64,000 nt of DNA, taken from UBA4421 sp002470275. GTDB lineage: Bacteria > Pseudomonadota > Gammaproteobacteria > Pseudomonadales > Azotimanducaceae. Below, piece after piece: positions 45,566-54,622 of the stretch. The stretch lies in the NCBI GenBank assembly GCA_913052345.1, contig CAJXDR010000005.1, positions 1 through 64,000 of the forward strand, given 5' to 3'. The notes below the pieces were generated by a model that did not search any database, was not told the DNA's origin, and was given only the letters and a program-made list of their open reading frames with translations. The first letter of the stretch is position 1. Each line of letters opens with the position of its first letter. The position numbers and the translations under genes are program-made.

Positions 45566-46714
45566 ATGCCGTCAGCCGCCCTGTCAGAATCAGCGTCGCA
45601 AGACCTCTCCCCTGCTCCAAGAGTGATCGTCGGCATGTCCGGCGGGGTGGATTCTTCCGTGGCCGCCTATCTGCTGCAGCAGCAGGGATATTCGGTAGAG
45701 GGCCTGTTTATGAAAAACTGGGAAGAAGACGACGGCACGGACTACTGCACGGCTAAGGCAGATCTGGCCGACGCGGTTCAGGTTTGTGAGCGTCTGGGGA
45801 TCACCCTGCACCAGGCCAATTTCGCAGCGGAGTATTGGGACAGTGTGTTTGAGCATTTTTTGGCCGAGTACCAACGCTGCCGGACCCCTAATCCCGACAT
45901 TCTCTGCAACCGAGAAATTAAGTTTCAGCAGTTCGTGAATTACGCCCTGACCTTGGGAGGCGATTTTATCGCCACCGGTCACTATGTCCGCCACCAGGAC
46001 CCCGCTGCTGACAACGCCTCTGAGAGGCCCCATCGACTGACGATTCTCAAGGGAAAGGATCAGGCTAAGGACCAGAGCTATTTCCTTCAGGCCGTGCCTG
46101 CAGAGCGCTTGGCCAAATGTCTCTTTCCTCTGGGAGACTGGCAAAAAACCGACGTGCGTGCCCTGGCCCAGCAGCTCGGACTGTCCAACCACCGCAAGAA
46201 AGATAGCACGGGCATCTGCTTTATCGGCGAACGTCGATTCGCCGACTTCTTGGCAAAATACGTTCAGGACCAGCCGGGGCCGATCTGCGATTTGCAGGGA
46301 CGACGCCTGGGTACTCACCGAGGCCTGCACCACTACACGCTGGGCCAGCGTCAGGGTCTTAACATCGGCGGTATGGCCGGCAGGGAAGAACGTCCCTGGT
46401 ATGTGCAGAATAAGAAACTCAATGACAACATGCTCATCATCACTCAGAACGAACAGGACCTGGAGGGACGCTGGCTTCAGGCGAGTCAGCCCAATTGGCT
46501 GAACCCCGTCCAGCTGCCGCTTACCTGTACTGCGCGCATTCGCTATCGCCAGCCCGATCAGCCGTGTCGGGTATTCCCCGCGGCGAATGGACGGCTGTTG
46601 GTCAAATTTGATTCCCCTCAACGAGCGATTACACCGGGTCAGTACATCGCTCTATATCAGGGCGATGAGATGCTTGGGGGTGCCTGTATTGAATCCGCGC
46701 ACATCCAGCAATAG
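45566..46714 (+). CDS. mnmA: tRNA-specific 2-thiouridylase MnmA
   Basis: A 382-residue enzyme that puts sulfur on uridine-34 of tRNA for Lys, Glu and Gln, taking it from TusE. The ATP pyrophosphatase loop is GMSGGVDSS (residues 23-31). The two active cysteines are in ILCNREIKF and STGICFIGER. The YVRHQDPA loop, GKDQAKDQSYFL and the C-terminal beta-barrel are present. A nearly full-length antisense frame covers the gene and is considered a shadow. purB follows after 41 bases; the hflD gene often found between them is absent. Confidence 0.96.
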   Translation: MPSAALSESASQDLSPAPRVIVGMSGGVDSSVAAYLLQQQGYSVEGLFMKNWEEDDGTDYCTAKADLADAVQVCERLGITLHQANFAAEYWDSVFEHFLAEYQRCRTPNPDILCNREIKFQQFVNYALTLGGDFIATGHYVRHQDPAADNASERPHRLTILKGKDQAKDQSYFLQAVPAERLAKCLFPLGDWQKTDVRALAQQLGLSNHRKKDSTGICFIGERRFADFLAKYVQDQPGPICDLQGRRLGTHRGLHHYTLGQRQGLNIGGMAGREERPWYVQNKKLNDNMLIITQNEQDLEGRWLQASQPNWLNPVQLPLTCTARIRYRQPDQPCRVFPAANGRLLVKFDSPQRAITPGQYIALYQGDEMLGGACIESAHIQQ

Positions 46715-46755
46715 CTAATACCGGATCGACGGCAAAACGATCAGAGGAACGTTCC

Positions 46756-48132
46756 ATGCAGCCATCATTCTCCCTTACTGCCATTACCGCTATCGACGGA
46801 CGCTATCAGAGCAAGACAGCTCACCTGGCGCCCATTGCAAGCGAATACGGCTTAATTCGATACCGGGTGCAGGTTGAGTGTTGTTGGCTGCTCTTCCTCA
46901 GCGCTAGCGAATCTATCGCCGAACTTGCTCCTCTTTCCCCAGCAGACCAGGCCTATATCGAAGCCATTGCCACTGAGTTTTCCGAGGCCGATGCTGCTCG
47001 GGTTAAGGCCCTGGAAGCCACTACTAACCATGACGTTAAGGCGGTGGAGTATTTCATCAAGGAGCGTCTTGCAGACCGAGCTGAGCTTGCTGATCTCAGA
47101 GAGTGGGTGCATTTCGCCTGCACCTCTGAAGACATCAACAATACTGCCTATGCACTCATGCTCAGCGACCTGCGAGATCAGATTCTCACCCCTGAACTCA
47201 CGGAACTTATCGCCCGGCTCGACGCCCTGGCGAAACGCCATGCGGCCCTGCCCATGCTCTCTCGCACTCATGGACAGCCCGCCTCGCCGACCACCCTGGG
47301 TAAGGAAATTAAAAACGTGGCCGCCAGGCTAACGAGGCAGCTTGGGCAGCTGAGAAAGGTAGAGATATTAGGCAAGTTCAATGGCGCAGTGGGGAACTTC
47401 AATGCCCACCTAAGCGCCTACCCCGCTGTGCCTTGGGACCAGCTGTCAGCAGATTTTCTAGAGACTCTCGGGCTCCGGATTAACCGTTGGACAACCCAGA
47501 TAGAACCCCACGACTATGTGGCGGAACTGTGTCACTGCCTCATTCGCTGCAACCAGATCGTGCTGGATTTTGACCGAGACATCTGGGGCTACATTGCCAT
47601 CGAATACTTCAAGCAGAAGAAGGTAGAGGGGGAAACAGGCTCCTCAACCATGCCCCACAAGGTTAACCCCATCGACTTTGAAAATTCAGAGGGCAACCTA
47701 GGGATCGCCAACGCCGCCCTGGAACATTTGGCCAGCAAGCTGATGGTCTCTCGCTGGCAGCGGGACCTCTCGGATTCAACCGTCCTCCGCAATTTGGGTA
47801 CCACCGTGGCGCATTGCAGCTTGGCCTACCAAGCCACCCTGAAAGGCCTGTCTCGGCTGGAGGTTAATGCGCCGCAGATCGCCGCGGACCTCTCCAACAG
47901 CTGGGAAGTGCTGGCAGAACCGGTGCAAACCGTTATGCGCAAATATGGGATGCGCGAACCCTATGAGCGTTTAAAGGAGGCGACCCGAGGTCGACGCCTA
48001 TCGGCCACCGTCTTTAAAGACATGCTCGACGAACTCGATCTGCCCGCAGCGGCCTATGAGGAACTGGTGGCGCTGACGCCGGAAACCTACATCGGGTTGG
48101 CTGCAGAGCTGGCGCAGAAGGACCTTGAGTGA
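46756..48132 (+). CDS. purB: Adenylosuccinate lyase
   Basis: A 458-residue enzyme of the fumarase superfamily that splits SAICAR and adenylosuccinate in purine synthesis. Marks are LTAITAIDGRYQSKTAHLAP, TTNHDVKAVEYFIKE, FACTSEDINNTAYALML, SRTHGQPASPTTLGKE and the signature GSSTMPHKVNPIDFEN with its catalytic serine loop. AGAGGAAC precedes the ATG. It overlaps the acetyltransferase gene by four bases. Confidence 0.97.
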   Translation: MQPSFSLTAITAIDGRYQSKTAHLAPIASEYGLIRYRVQVECCWLLFLSASESIAELAPLSPADQAYIEAIATEFSEADAARVKALEATTNHDVKAVEYFIKERLADRAELADLREWVHFACTSEDINNTAYALMLSDLRDQILTPELTELIARLDALAKRHAALPMLSRTHGQPASPTTLGKEIKNVAARLTRQLGQLRKVEILGKFNGAVGNFNAHLSAYPAVPWDQLSADFLETLGLRINRWTTQIEPHDYVAELCHCLIRCNQIVLDFDRDIWGYIAIEYFKQKKVEGETGSSTMPHKVNPIDFENSEGNLGIANAALEHLASKLMVSRWQRDLSDSTVLRNLGTTVAHCSLAYQATLKGLSRLEVNAPQIAADLSNSWEVLAEPVQTVMRKYGMREPYERLKEATRGRRLSATVFKDMLDELDLPAAAYEELVALTPETYIGLAAELAQKDLE

Positions 48133-48554
48133 ACCTGGATATTGTCAGCGTCTCCTGGGATGACGCCGCAGCCGAGCACCTCAAATCTGTTCGGTTTGAG
48201 GTCTTCGTGGATGAGCAAGGAGTGCCGCCTGATATCGAGCTAGATGAGTTGGATCACCTCTCTGACCATCTGCTGGCTAGGGACAGTGGGGGTCAGGCCC
48301 TCGGCTGCGTGCGCTTGACTCCGGCGGGCCAAATCGGACGTATGGCTGTTCGAGCGCCCTTTAGGAACCGAGGCGTGGGCAGCCAGCTCCTGCATGCGAT
48401 GATCGCTCAGGCCAAGGATCAGGGCAGACAGGCGGTCTTTCTGCACGCCCAGGTTCATGCCCAGGCTTTTTACCAGCGTCATGGCTTTTGCCCGGCGGGA
48501 CAGACTTTTTGCGAAGCCGGCATCCAGCATCAGCATATGACGCTTTCCCTCTGA
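48129..48554 (+). CDS. GNAT-family N-acetyltransferase (ElaA/YjcF-like)
   Basis: A 141-residue acetyl-CoA-dependent acetyltransferase. RFEVFVDEQGVPPDIELDEL at the N-terminus resembles the ElaA/YjcF group, and RMAVRAPFRNRGVGSQLL is the acetyl-CoA pyrophosphate loop (R-x-x-G-x-G type). AFYQRHGFCPAGQTF closes the fold. It starts with GTG at 48129 inside the purB stop (GTGA). The acceptor is unknown. Confidence 0.85.
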   Translation: MNLDIVSVSWDDAAAEHLKSVRFEVFVDEQGVPPDIELDELDHLSDHLLARDSGGQALGCVRLTPAGQIGRMAVRAPFRNRGVGSQLLHAMIAQAKDQGRQAVFLHAQVHAQAFYQRHGFCPAGQTFCEAGIQHQHMTLSL

Positions 48555-48682
48555 CTCTGGTCAAGGCGTGGCAATAAATTTTGGGCTAACATGGCCCCGC
48601 GCAGCGGGCCAACCTTGGGCTCCAGTTCGCAAAACGACGTCCTGGCGCCCTAGCCCCGGGGTGTCCTAGCTTGGAATGACGT

Positions 48683-51280
48683 ATGAACCAGACTTATCGT
48701 AAAGCCCTCCCCGGTTCGGATTGCGATTACTTTGATGCCGCCGAGGCCACTGAGGCTATTCAGCCCGGTGCCTATGCCAGGCTGCCCTACTGCGGCAAGG
48801 TCTTTGCGGAAAACCTAGTTAGGCGCTGCGATCCAGAGCTTCTGCAGGCGTCTCTTGAGCAAATTCTATTGGGCAAGCAGACGCAGGATTTCCCCTGGTA
48901 CCCGGCGCGCGTCGTCTGCCACGATATTTTGGGACAAACGGCTCTGGTGGACCTAGCGGGCCTCAGAGACGCCATCGCTGCCCGGGGGGGTGATCCCGCA
49001 GAGGTGAATCCTGTAGTCCCTACCCAGCTCATCGTCGACCATTCCCTCGCGGTTGAGCATGCGGGCTTCGAAAAAGACGCCTTCGCCAAAAATCGTGCGA
49101 TCGAGGACCGTCGGAATGATGATCGGTTCCACTTCATTAACTGGACCAAGACCGCATTCAAAAATATAGATGTCATTCCACCCGGAAACGGCATCATGCA
49201 TCAGATCAACCTAGAGCGTATGTCGCCGGTCGTTCACCGGGTAGATGGCGTCGCCTTTCCCGACACCCTGGTTGGCACGGACAGCCATACGCCCCACGTC
49301 GATGCGCTGGGCGTTATCGCCATTGGTGTGGGCGGCCTCGAGGCGGAAAGCGTCATGCTGGGCAGAGCATCCTGGATGCGGTTTCCCGATGTGGTCGGCG
49401 TCGAGCTGGTGGGCCGGCAAAGACCGGGTACAACCGCCACAGATATCGTTCTTGCGCTCACAGAATTTTTGAGATCAGAGAACGTCGTCTCCTGCTACCT
49501 CGAATTTTTTGGTGAGGGGGCGTCAGCGCTCACCCTTGGAGACCGAGCAACCATCTCAAATATGACCCCGGAGTTTGGCGCGACGGCCGCCCTGTTTTCC
49601 ATCGACGAGCATACTCTGGACTATTTGCGATTAACCGGCAGAGACCCCGAGCACGTTGACCTGGTGGGAACCTATGCCCGCCAAGCCGGACTGTGGTCTG
49701 ACCAACTTCACCAAGCCGTTTATCCCCGAACCCTTCAATTTGATCTCTCGTCGGTGAGTCGAAATATCGCCGGGCCTTCAAACCCTCACCGAAGGGTGGC
49801 GACCACAGATTTAGCTCAGGCCGGCCTTACTGGCCCCTACACGGCGGCCCCAGGCGACATGCCTGACGGCGCGGTGATCATCGCTGCCATCACCAGCTGC
49901 ACCAATACCAGCAACCCGCGCAACGTGATCGCGGCCGGATTGCTGGCCCGCAATGCCAATCGCGCTGGCCTAGCGCGAAAGCCCTGGGTCAAGACGTCCC
50001 TCGCGCCGGGCTCTAAGGCCGTCCAGCTCTACCTTGAAGAGGCGCAACTGCTGGGCGAGCTAGAGCAGTTGGGCTTCGGTGTCGTCGGCTTTGCGTGTAC
50101 CACCTGCAACGGCATGAGCGGAGCGCTAGACCCGACGATTCAACAGGAGGTAATCAGTCGAGATCTCTATGCCACCGCCGTGCTTTCGGGCAATCGCAAC
50201 TTCGACGGCAGGATTCACCCCTATGCCAAACAGGCCTTTCTTGCCTCGCCGCCGCTGGTCGTAGCCTATGCCATCGCAGGTAGCATCCGATTCGATATCG
50301 AAAGAGACCCCCTAGGCCATGATGCCGAGGGCCGGGCGATCACCCTGCAGGACATCTGGCCGACGGACGAAGAGATTGATGCCGTGGTGGCTGCGGCGGT
50401 CAAGCCGTCCCAGTTCAAAGCGGTCTATGACCCCATGTTCCTGCCCCTCAAGCAGGTCACCGAAAGTGATAACCCGCTCTACGCCTGGCGCGAGCGCAGC
50501 ACCTATATTCGACGCCCACCTTACTGGGAGGGTGCGCTGGCAGGAGAACGCAGTCTTCAAAACATGCGCCCCTTAGCTATTCTGGGAGACAACATCACGA
50601 CGGATCACCTGTCTCCTTCTAACGCCATATTGGCCGACAGCGCGGCGGGCGAGTACTTGACCAAAATGGGGCTACCTGAAGAGGACTTCAATTCCTATGC
50701 CACTCACCGAGGCGATCATCTGACGACACAGCGCGCCACCTTTGCTAACCCGAAGCTGGTGAACGAAATGGTGGTAGAAAATGGCAGCCCCAAACAAGGC
50801 TCCTACGCCCGTATCGAACCTGAGGGGCATATCTCGCGCATGTGGGAAGCCATTGAGACTTATCTAGCGCGCAAACAGCCGCTCATCATCGTGGCAGGCA
50901 AAGACTACGGTCAGGGTTCTTCCAGAGATTGGGCCGCCAAGGGAGTACGCCTGGCTGGCGTTCAGGCCATTCTGGCTGAGGGTTTTGAACGGATTCATCG
51001 AACGAACCTTGTGGGCATGGGCGTGCTGCCTCTCCAGTTTAAAGCTCAGGAAGGTCGTCATCATTACGCGCTAGACGGCACAGAATGCTTTGCAGTGATC
51101 GGCACCCCGGCTGCCAACAGCGAGCTTACCGTACGCGTTCAGCGTCAGGACGGTGAGGTCGTGGATATGCCCGTTATCTGCCGCCTGGACACGGCGGAGG
51201 AAGTCTCCATTTATAGCGCTGGCGGAGTACTGCAGCGGTTTGCCGAAGATTTCCTCAGCGCCCGAGCATCGGCAAGCTAA
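48683..51280 (+). CDS. acnD: Fe/S-dependent 2-methylisocitrate dehydratase AcnD
   Basis: An 865-residue aconitase-superfamily enzyme that dehydrates 2-methylcitrate to 2-methyl-trans-aconitate. It carries the cluster cysteines in AITSCTNTSNPRNV and FACTTCNGMSG. The C-terminal swivel domain holds GDNITTDHLSPSN, NYATHRGDH-like SYATHRGDHLTT and KDYGQGSSRDWAAKG. The N-terminus (YRKALPGSDCDYFDAAEATE) and adjacency to prpF distinguish AcnD from AcnA. The ribosome site is weak (GGAATGACGT). It is 14 bases before prpF. Confidence 0.93.
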   Translation: MNQTYRKALPGSDCDYFDAAEATEAIQPGAYARLPYCGKVFAENLVRRCDPELLQASLEQILLGKQTQDFPWYPARVVCHDILGQTALVDLAGLRDAIAARGGDPAEVNPVVPTQLIVDHSLAVEHAGFEKDAFAKNRAIEDRRNDDRFHFINWTKTAFKNIDVIPPGNGIMHQINLERMSPVVHRVDGVAFPDTLVGTDSHTPHVDALGVIAIGVGGLEAESVMLGRASWMRFPDVVGVELVGRQRPGTTATDIVLALTEFLRSENVVSCYLEFFGEGASALTLGDRATISNMTPEFGATAALFSIDEHTLDYLRLTGRDPEHVDLVGTYARQAGLWSDQLHQAVYPRTLQFDLSSVSRNIAGPSNPHRRVATTDLAQAGLTGPYTAAPGDMPDGAVIIAAITSCTNTSNPRNVIAAGLLARNANRAGLARKPWVKTSLAPGSKAVQLYLEEAQLLGELEQLGFGVVGFACTTCNGMSGALDPTIQQEVISRDLYATAVLSGNRNFDGRIHPYAKQAFLASPPLVVAYAIAGSIRFDIERDPLGHDAEGRAITLQDIWPTDEEIDAVVAAAVKPSQFKAVYDPMFLPLKQVTESDNPLYAWRERSTYIRRPPYWEGALAGERSLQNMRPLAILGDNITTDHLSPSNAILADSAAGEYLTKMGLPEEDFNSYATHRGDHLTTQRATFANPKLVNEMVVENGSPKQGSYARIEPEGHISRMWEAIETYLARKQPLIIVAGKDYGQGSSRDWAAKGVRLAGVQAILAEGFERIHRTNLVGMGVLPLQFKAQEGRHHYALDGTECFAVIGTPAANSELTVRVQRQDGEVVDMPVICRLDTAEEVSIYSAGGVLQRFAEDFLSARASAS

Positions 51281-51294
51281 ACACCGAGGGCACG

Positions 51295-52491
51295 ATGAAG
51301 GACAGTTACCCGCCCCAACTTAAGATCGCCGCCACCTACATGCGCGGCGGCACCAGCAAGGGCGTATTTTTCAATCTCGATGACCTGCCCGAGGTGGCTC
51401 GGGTGCCCGGTCCCCAGAGGGATCGCCTGTTGCTGCGCGTTATCGGCAGCCCGGACCCCTACCAAAAGCATACGGACGGGATGGGCGGTGCTACCTCAAG
51501 CACCAGTAAGACCGTCATCATCGCGAAGAGCCAGCGGCCAGACCATGACGTGGATTATTTATTTGGCCAGGTGGCCCTGGACAGCCCTAGGGTGGATTGG
51601 AGCGGCAACTGCGGCAACCTGTCTGCGGCCGTGGGTCCCTTCGCGATCGCCCAAGGCCTCATCGACCCCAAACGGCTGCCTCAAGATGGCGTTGCAACCC
51701 TCCGAATTTGGCAGGCTAATATCAGCAAAACCATTGTTGCTCAGGTGCCCATGGTCCGAGGCGCCGTTTGCGAAATGGGCGATTTTGAGCTGGATGGCGT
51801 CACCTTTCCCGCAGCGGAAATCGGCCTGGATTTTATCGCGCCAGCGGATGCTGGCGAAGGCGCCCTATTCCCAACGAACCAGCTGATTGACACCCTCGAC
51901 GTACCCGGGCTGGGTGCTCTGGACGCAACGCTGATCAATGCGGGCATACCAACGGTGTTTATCAAGGCGGAAGACTTGGGCTACAGCGGCCGAGAGCTAC
52001 AGAGCGATATCAACGGGGACCCCGAGGCGCTGGAAAAGTTTGAGCGCATCCGGACGGCAGGTTCGCTACGCATGGGATTGATCCAGGATCCGAGTCACGC
52101 CCTGGCCCAACAGCATACGCCCAAGGTAGCCTTTGTCGCGCCGCCTAGCGGCTATACGGCGTCAAGCGGTAAGGCCATCCACGCTGACAGCATCGAGCTG
52201 CTGGTGCGCGCCCTCTCCATGGGGAAGCTGCACCACGCCATGATGGGTACCGCCGCAGTGGCTATCGGCACCGCCGCCGCCATTCCTGGCACGATAGTGA
52301 ATAGGGCCGCCGGAGGCGGCAGCCCAGACGCCATTACCTTTGGACACCCTTCCGGTATTTTGCGGGTAGGCGCAACTGCTCGAGAGACCTCGGCAGGGTG
52401 GATGGTGGAAAAGGTTTCCATGAGTCGCAGCGCTCGCATCTTGATGGAGGGTTGGGTGCGCGTCCCCGCCACCACGCTAGAGGCAGGTTAA
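51295..52491 (+). CDS. prpF: 2-methylaconitate cis-trans isomerase PrpF
   Basis: A 398-residue diaminopimelate-epimerase-fold isomerase that turns the AcnD product 2-methyl-trans-aconitate into the cis form so that it can be hydrated to 2-methylisocitrate. Marks are AATYMRGGTSKGVFF, the GMGGATSSTSKTVII strand, VDYLFGQVALD and WSGNCGNLSAAVGPFAI with the conserved Cys. GAGGGCACG precedes the ATG. It is coupled with acnD and converges on prpC. Confidence 0.95.
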   Translation: MKDSYPPQLKIAATYMRGGTSKGVFFNLDDLPEVARVPGPQRDRLLLRVIGSPDPYQKHTDGMGGATSSTSKTVIIAKSQRPDHDVDYLFGQVALDSPRVDWSGNCGNLSAAVGPFAIAQGLIDPKRLPQDGVATLRIWQANISKTIVAQVPMVRGAVCEMGDFELDGVTFPAAEIGLDFIAPADAGEGALFPTNQLIDTLDVPGLGALDATLINAGIPTVFIKAEDLGYSGRELQSDINGDPEALEKFERIRTAGSLRMGLIQDPSHALAQQHTPKVAFVAPPSGYTASSGKAIHADSIELLVRALSMGKLHHAMMGTAAVAIGTAAAIPGTIVNRAAGGGSPDAITFGHPSGILRVGATARETSAGWMVEKVSMSRSARILMEGWVRVPATTLEAG

Positions 52492-52514
52492 CCCCGCGTC
52501 TTGTCCCCGCCGCC

Positions 52515-53639
52515 CTAACGCTCGGAAAGGGGGGTGACCACCCGAGGTTCAGGACCGATGTAATCAGCGCTGGGCCGGATGATTCGGTTATTTTCTCGTT
52601 GTTCCATAACATGGGCCGTCCAGCCCGCTACGCGTGAGCAAACAAATATGGGGGTGAAGAGCTTGGTGGGAATCCCCATAAAGCTGTAGGCCGAGGCGTG
52701 GAAGAAGTCGGCATTAGCAAACAGTTCCTTTTCGTCCCACATCACCTGCTCTACTGCACAGGAAACCGGGTACAGCACGGTGTCATTGACCTCCTGAGCC
52801 AGACGCTCGGACCACTGCTTGATGATCACGTTGCGGGGGTCGGACGTTCGATAAATGGCGTGTCCGAAACCCATGATCTTGTCCTTACGCTCGAGCATGG
52901 CCTTGATTTCTGCGGTAGCCGCCTCGGCACTGGGGAATTGTTCGATCATTTCCATAGCCGCCTCATTCGCACCACCGTGTAGCGGGCCGCGCAAAGAACC
53001 AATGGCGCCGGTGACGCAGGAGTGCATGTCCGACAGCGTCGAGGCACAGACCCGGGCGGTAAAGGTCGAAGCGTTAAACTCATGCTCCGCATAGAGGATC
53101 AGGGACACATCCATCACCCGCTCATGAAGCGCACTGGGGGCTGCACCGGTGAGCAGGTGTAAGAAATGACCGGCCAAACTTTTGGCATCGGTTTGGGTCT
53201 CGATGCGAACCCCCTGATGGCTGAACCGATACCAGTAGTTAATCATGCCGGGCAATGCCCCAAGCAGTCGGTCCGCCACGACCTGCTGCTGGGTGAAATC
53301 AGCTTCGGGCTCGAGGTTGCCGAGCATGGAGCAGCCCGTGCGCATGACATCCATTGGGTGTGCAGAGGCTGGAATGCGCTCTAGCACCTCCAGCAGGGCC
53401 GATGGCAGCTCGCGATTGCCCTGAAGTAGGTTCCGATAATCCTCGAGCTGCGCGGCGTTAGGGAGTTCCCCGTGGTAAATCAAATAGGCCACTTCCTCAA
53501 AGGTCGTGTTTTCTGCCAGATCGGTGATGTCATACCCTCGGTAGGTCAGCCCGGTACCGCTCTGGCCCACCGTGCACAGCGCTGTGGTCCCCGCGCTCTG
53601 TCCGCGTAACCCCGCACCGCCAAGTTTTTTATCTACCAT
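52515..53639 (-). CDS. prpC: 2-methylcitrate synthase PrpC
   Basis: A 374-residue citrate-synthase-fold enzyme that condenses propionyl-CoA with oxaloacetate. TYRGYDITDLAENTTFEEVA, NASTFTARVCAST, SLRGPLHGGANE and KIMGFGHAIYRTSDPR carry the catalytic His residues, and IFVCSRVAGWTAHVMEQREN is near the end. The ATG at 53639 follows AAGGGGAATAACG; the longer frame to 53720 overlaps prpB and is rejected. It lies 16 bases after prpB. Confidence 0.95.
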   Translation of the reverse strand: MVDKKLGGAGLRGQSAGTTALCTVGQSGTGLTYRGYDITDLAENTTFEEVAYLIYHGELPNAAQLEDYRNLLQGNRELPSALLEVLERIPASAHPMDVMRTGCSMLGNLEPEADFTQQQVVADRLLGALPGMINYWYRFSHQGVRIETQTDAKSLAGHFLHLLTGAAPSALHERVMDVSLILYAEHEFNASTFTARVCASTLSDMHSCVTGAIGSLRGPLHGGANEAAMEMIEQFPSAEAATAEIKAMLERKDKIMGFGHAIYRTSDPRNVIIKQWSERLAQEVNDTVLYPVSCAVEQVMWDEKELFANADFFHASAYSFMGIPTKLFTPIFVCSRVAGWTAHVMEQRENNRIIRPSADYIGPEPRVVTPLSER

Positions 53640-53655
53640 CGTTATTCCCCTTACC

Positions 53656-54534
53656 TCAATCTTCCTTAGCAAACAGCCGATCAAGCTTTTCTTCATAAGC
53701 GTGATAGCCCAAAAAGTCATACAGCTCCATTCGCGTCTGCATAGTGTCCACCACGCTGGCCTGAGTGCCCTCCTCTTTGAGCGTCCGATAGACGTTGAGA
53801 GCGGCCTTGTTCATGGCGCGAAAGGCAGAGAGCGGATACAGGGCCATGGCAATCCCCACCGAGGCCAACTCGTCCAGCGTATAGAGTGGCGTCTGACCAA
53901 ACTCTGTCAGGTTCGCTAAAACCGGCACCCCAGCCGCGTCAACCACAGGCCGATACATGTCGATTTCCGTCATGGCCTCGGCAAAAATGGCATCGGCGCC
54001 CGCTTCAGCAAAGGCTCCGGCACGATCTATCACGGCGTTCAGGCCCGCGACGGACAGTGCATCGGTGCGCGCCATAACGACGAAGTCCGCGTCGGTCTTG
54101 GCATCCACGGCGGCTTTGATACGATCCACCATCTCTTCTGTACTAACGATAGCCTTATTGGGACGGTGTCCACAACGCTTTTGCGCGACCTGATCCTCAA
54201 TGTGCACGGCCGCTGCGCCGGCGTGGGTCATCTCCCTCACCGTGCGGGCGATGTTGAAGGCACCGCCCCAACCCGTATCAATATCCACCAGCAGCGGGAG
54301 GGTCGTTGCCGACGTGATCCGTCGAACGTCTTCAAGCACATCGTTAAGAGAAGTCATGCCCAGATCGGGCAGCCCATAGGATGCGTTAGCGACCCCGCCG
54401 CCAGACAGGTAGATGGCCTGATGCCCGACCTTTTCAGCCATCAGCGCCGTATAGGCGTTGATGGTGCCAGGGATTTGCAGCGGGCGAGGCGCTGAAGCCA
54501 ACAAAGCATCGCGAAATTTACGTCCCTGACTCAT
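53656..54534 (-). CDS. prpB: 2-methylisocitrate lyase PrpB
   Basis: A 292-residue PEP-mutase/ICL-superfamily enzyme that cuts 2-methylisocitrate to pyruvate and succinate, the last step of the cycle. PLLVDIDTGWGGAFNIARTV holds the metal Asp, VHIEDQVAQKRCGHRPNKA the catalytic KRCGH loop, and FVVMARTDAL the substrate Arg. It opens the prpB-prpC unit. The upstream 88 bases hold two 18-bp direct repeats. No GntR- or PrpR-type regulator gene is in the window. Confidence 0.95.
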   Translation of the reverse strand: MSQGRKFRDALLASAPRPLQIPGTINAYTALMAEKVGHQAIYLSGGGVANASYGLPDLGMTSLNDVLEDVRRITSATTLPLLVDIDTGWGGAFNIARTVREMTHAGAAAVHIEDQVAQKRCGHRPNKAIVSTEEMVDRIKAAVDAKTDADFVVMARTDALSVAGLNAVIDRAGAFAEAGADAIFAEAMTEIDMYRPVVDAAGVPVLANLTEFGQTPLYTLDELASVGIAMALYPLSAFRAMNKAALNVYRTLKEEGTQASVVDTMQTRMELYDFLGYHAYEEKLDRLFAKED

Positions 54535-54553
54535 TGATCTCTCCAGTTCTTCT

Positions 54554-54593
54554 AGTAGCAGTTTACCCCGGCGCGAGAAGCAGTTTCACCGGG
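54554..54593. repeat. Direct repeats upstream of prpB, candidate operator
   Basis: AGTAGCAGTTTACCCCGG (54554-54571) and AGAAGCAGTTTCACCGGG (54576-54593) match at 14 of 18 positions and start 22 bases apart, about two helical turns. They lie 20-59 bases before the prpB start codon, where a regulator or RNA polymerase would bind. Confidence 0.45.
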
Positions 54594-54622
54594 CTATTTC
54601 TCAGTTCAGCCCAAGAGTCAGG

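Noticed and set aside
45590..46621. 343-codon open frame antisense to mnmA
   Set aside because: It mirrors a conserved gene over its whole length, has no family motifs and no ribosome site; high G+C at the third codon position makes such shadows common.
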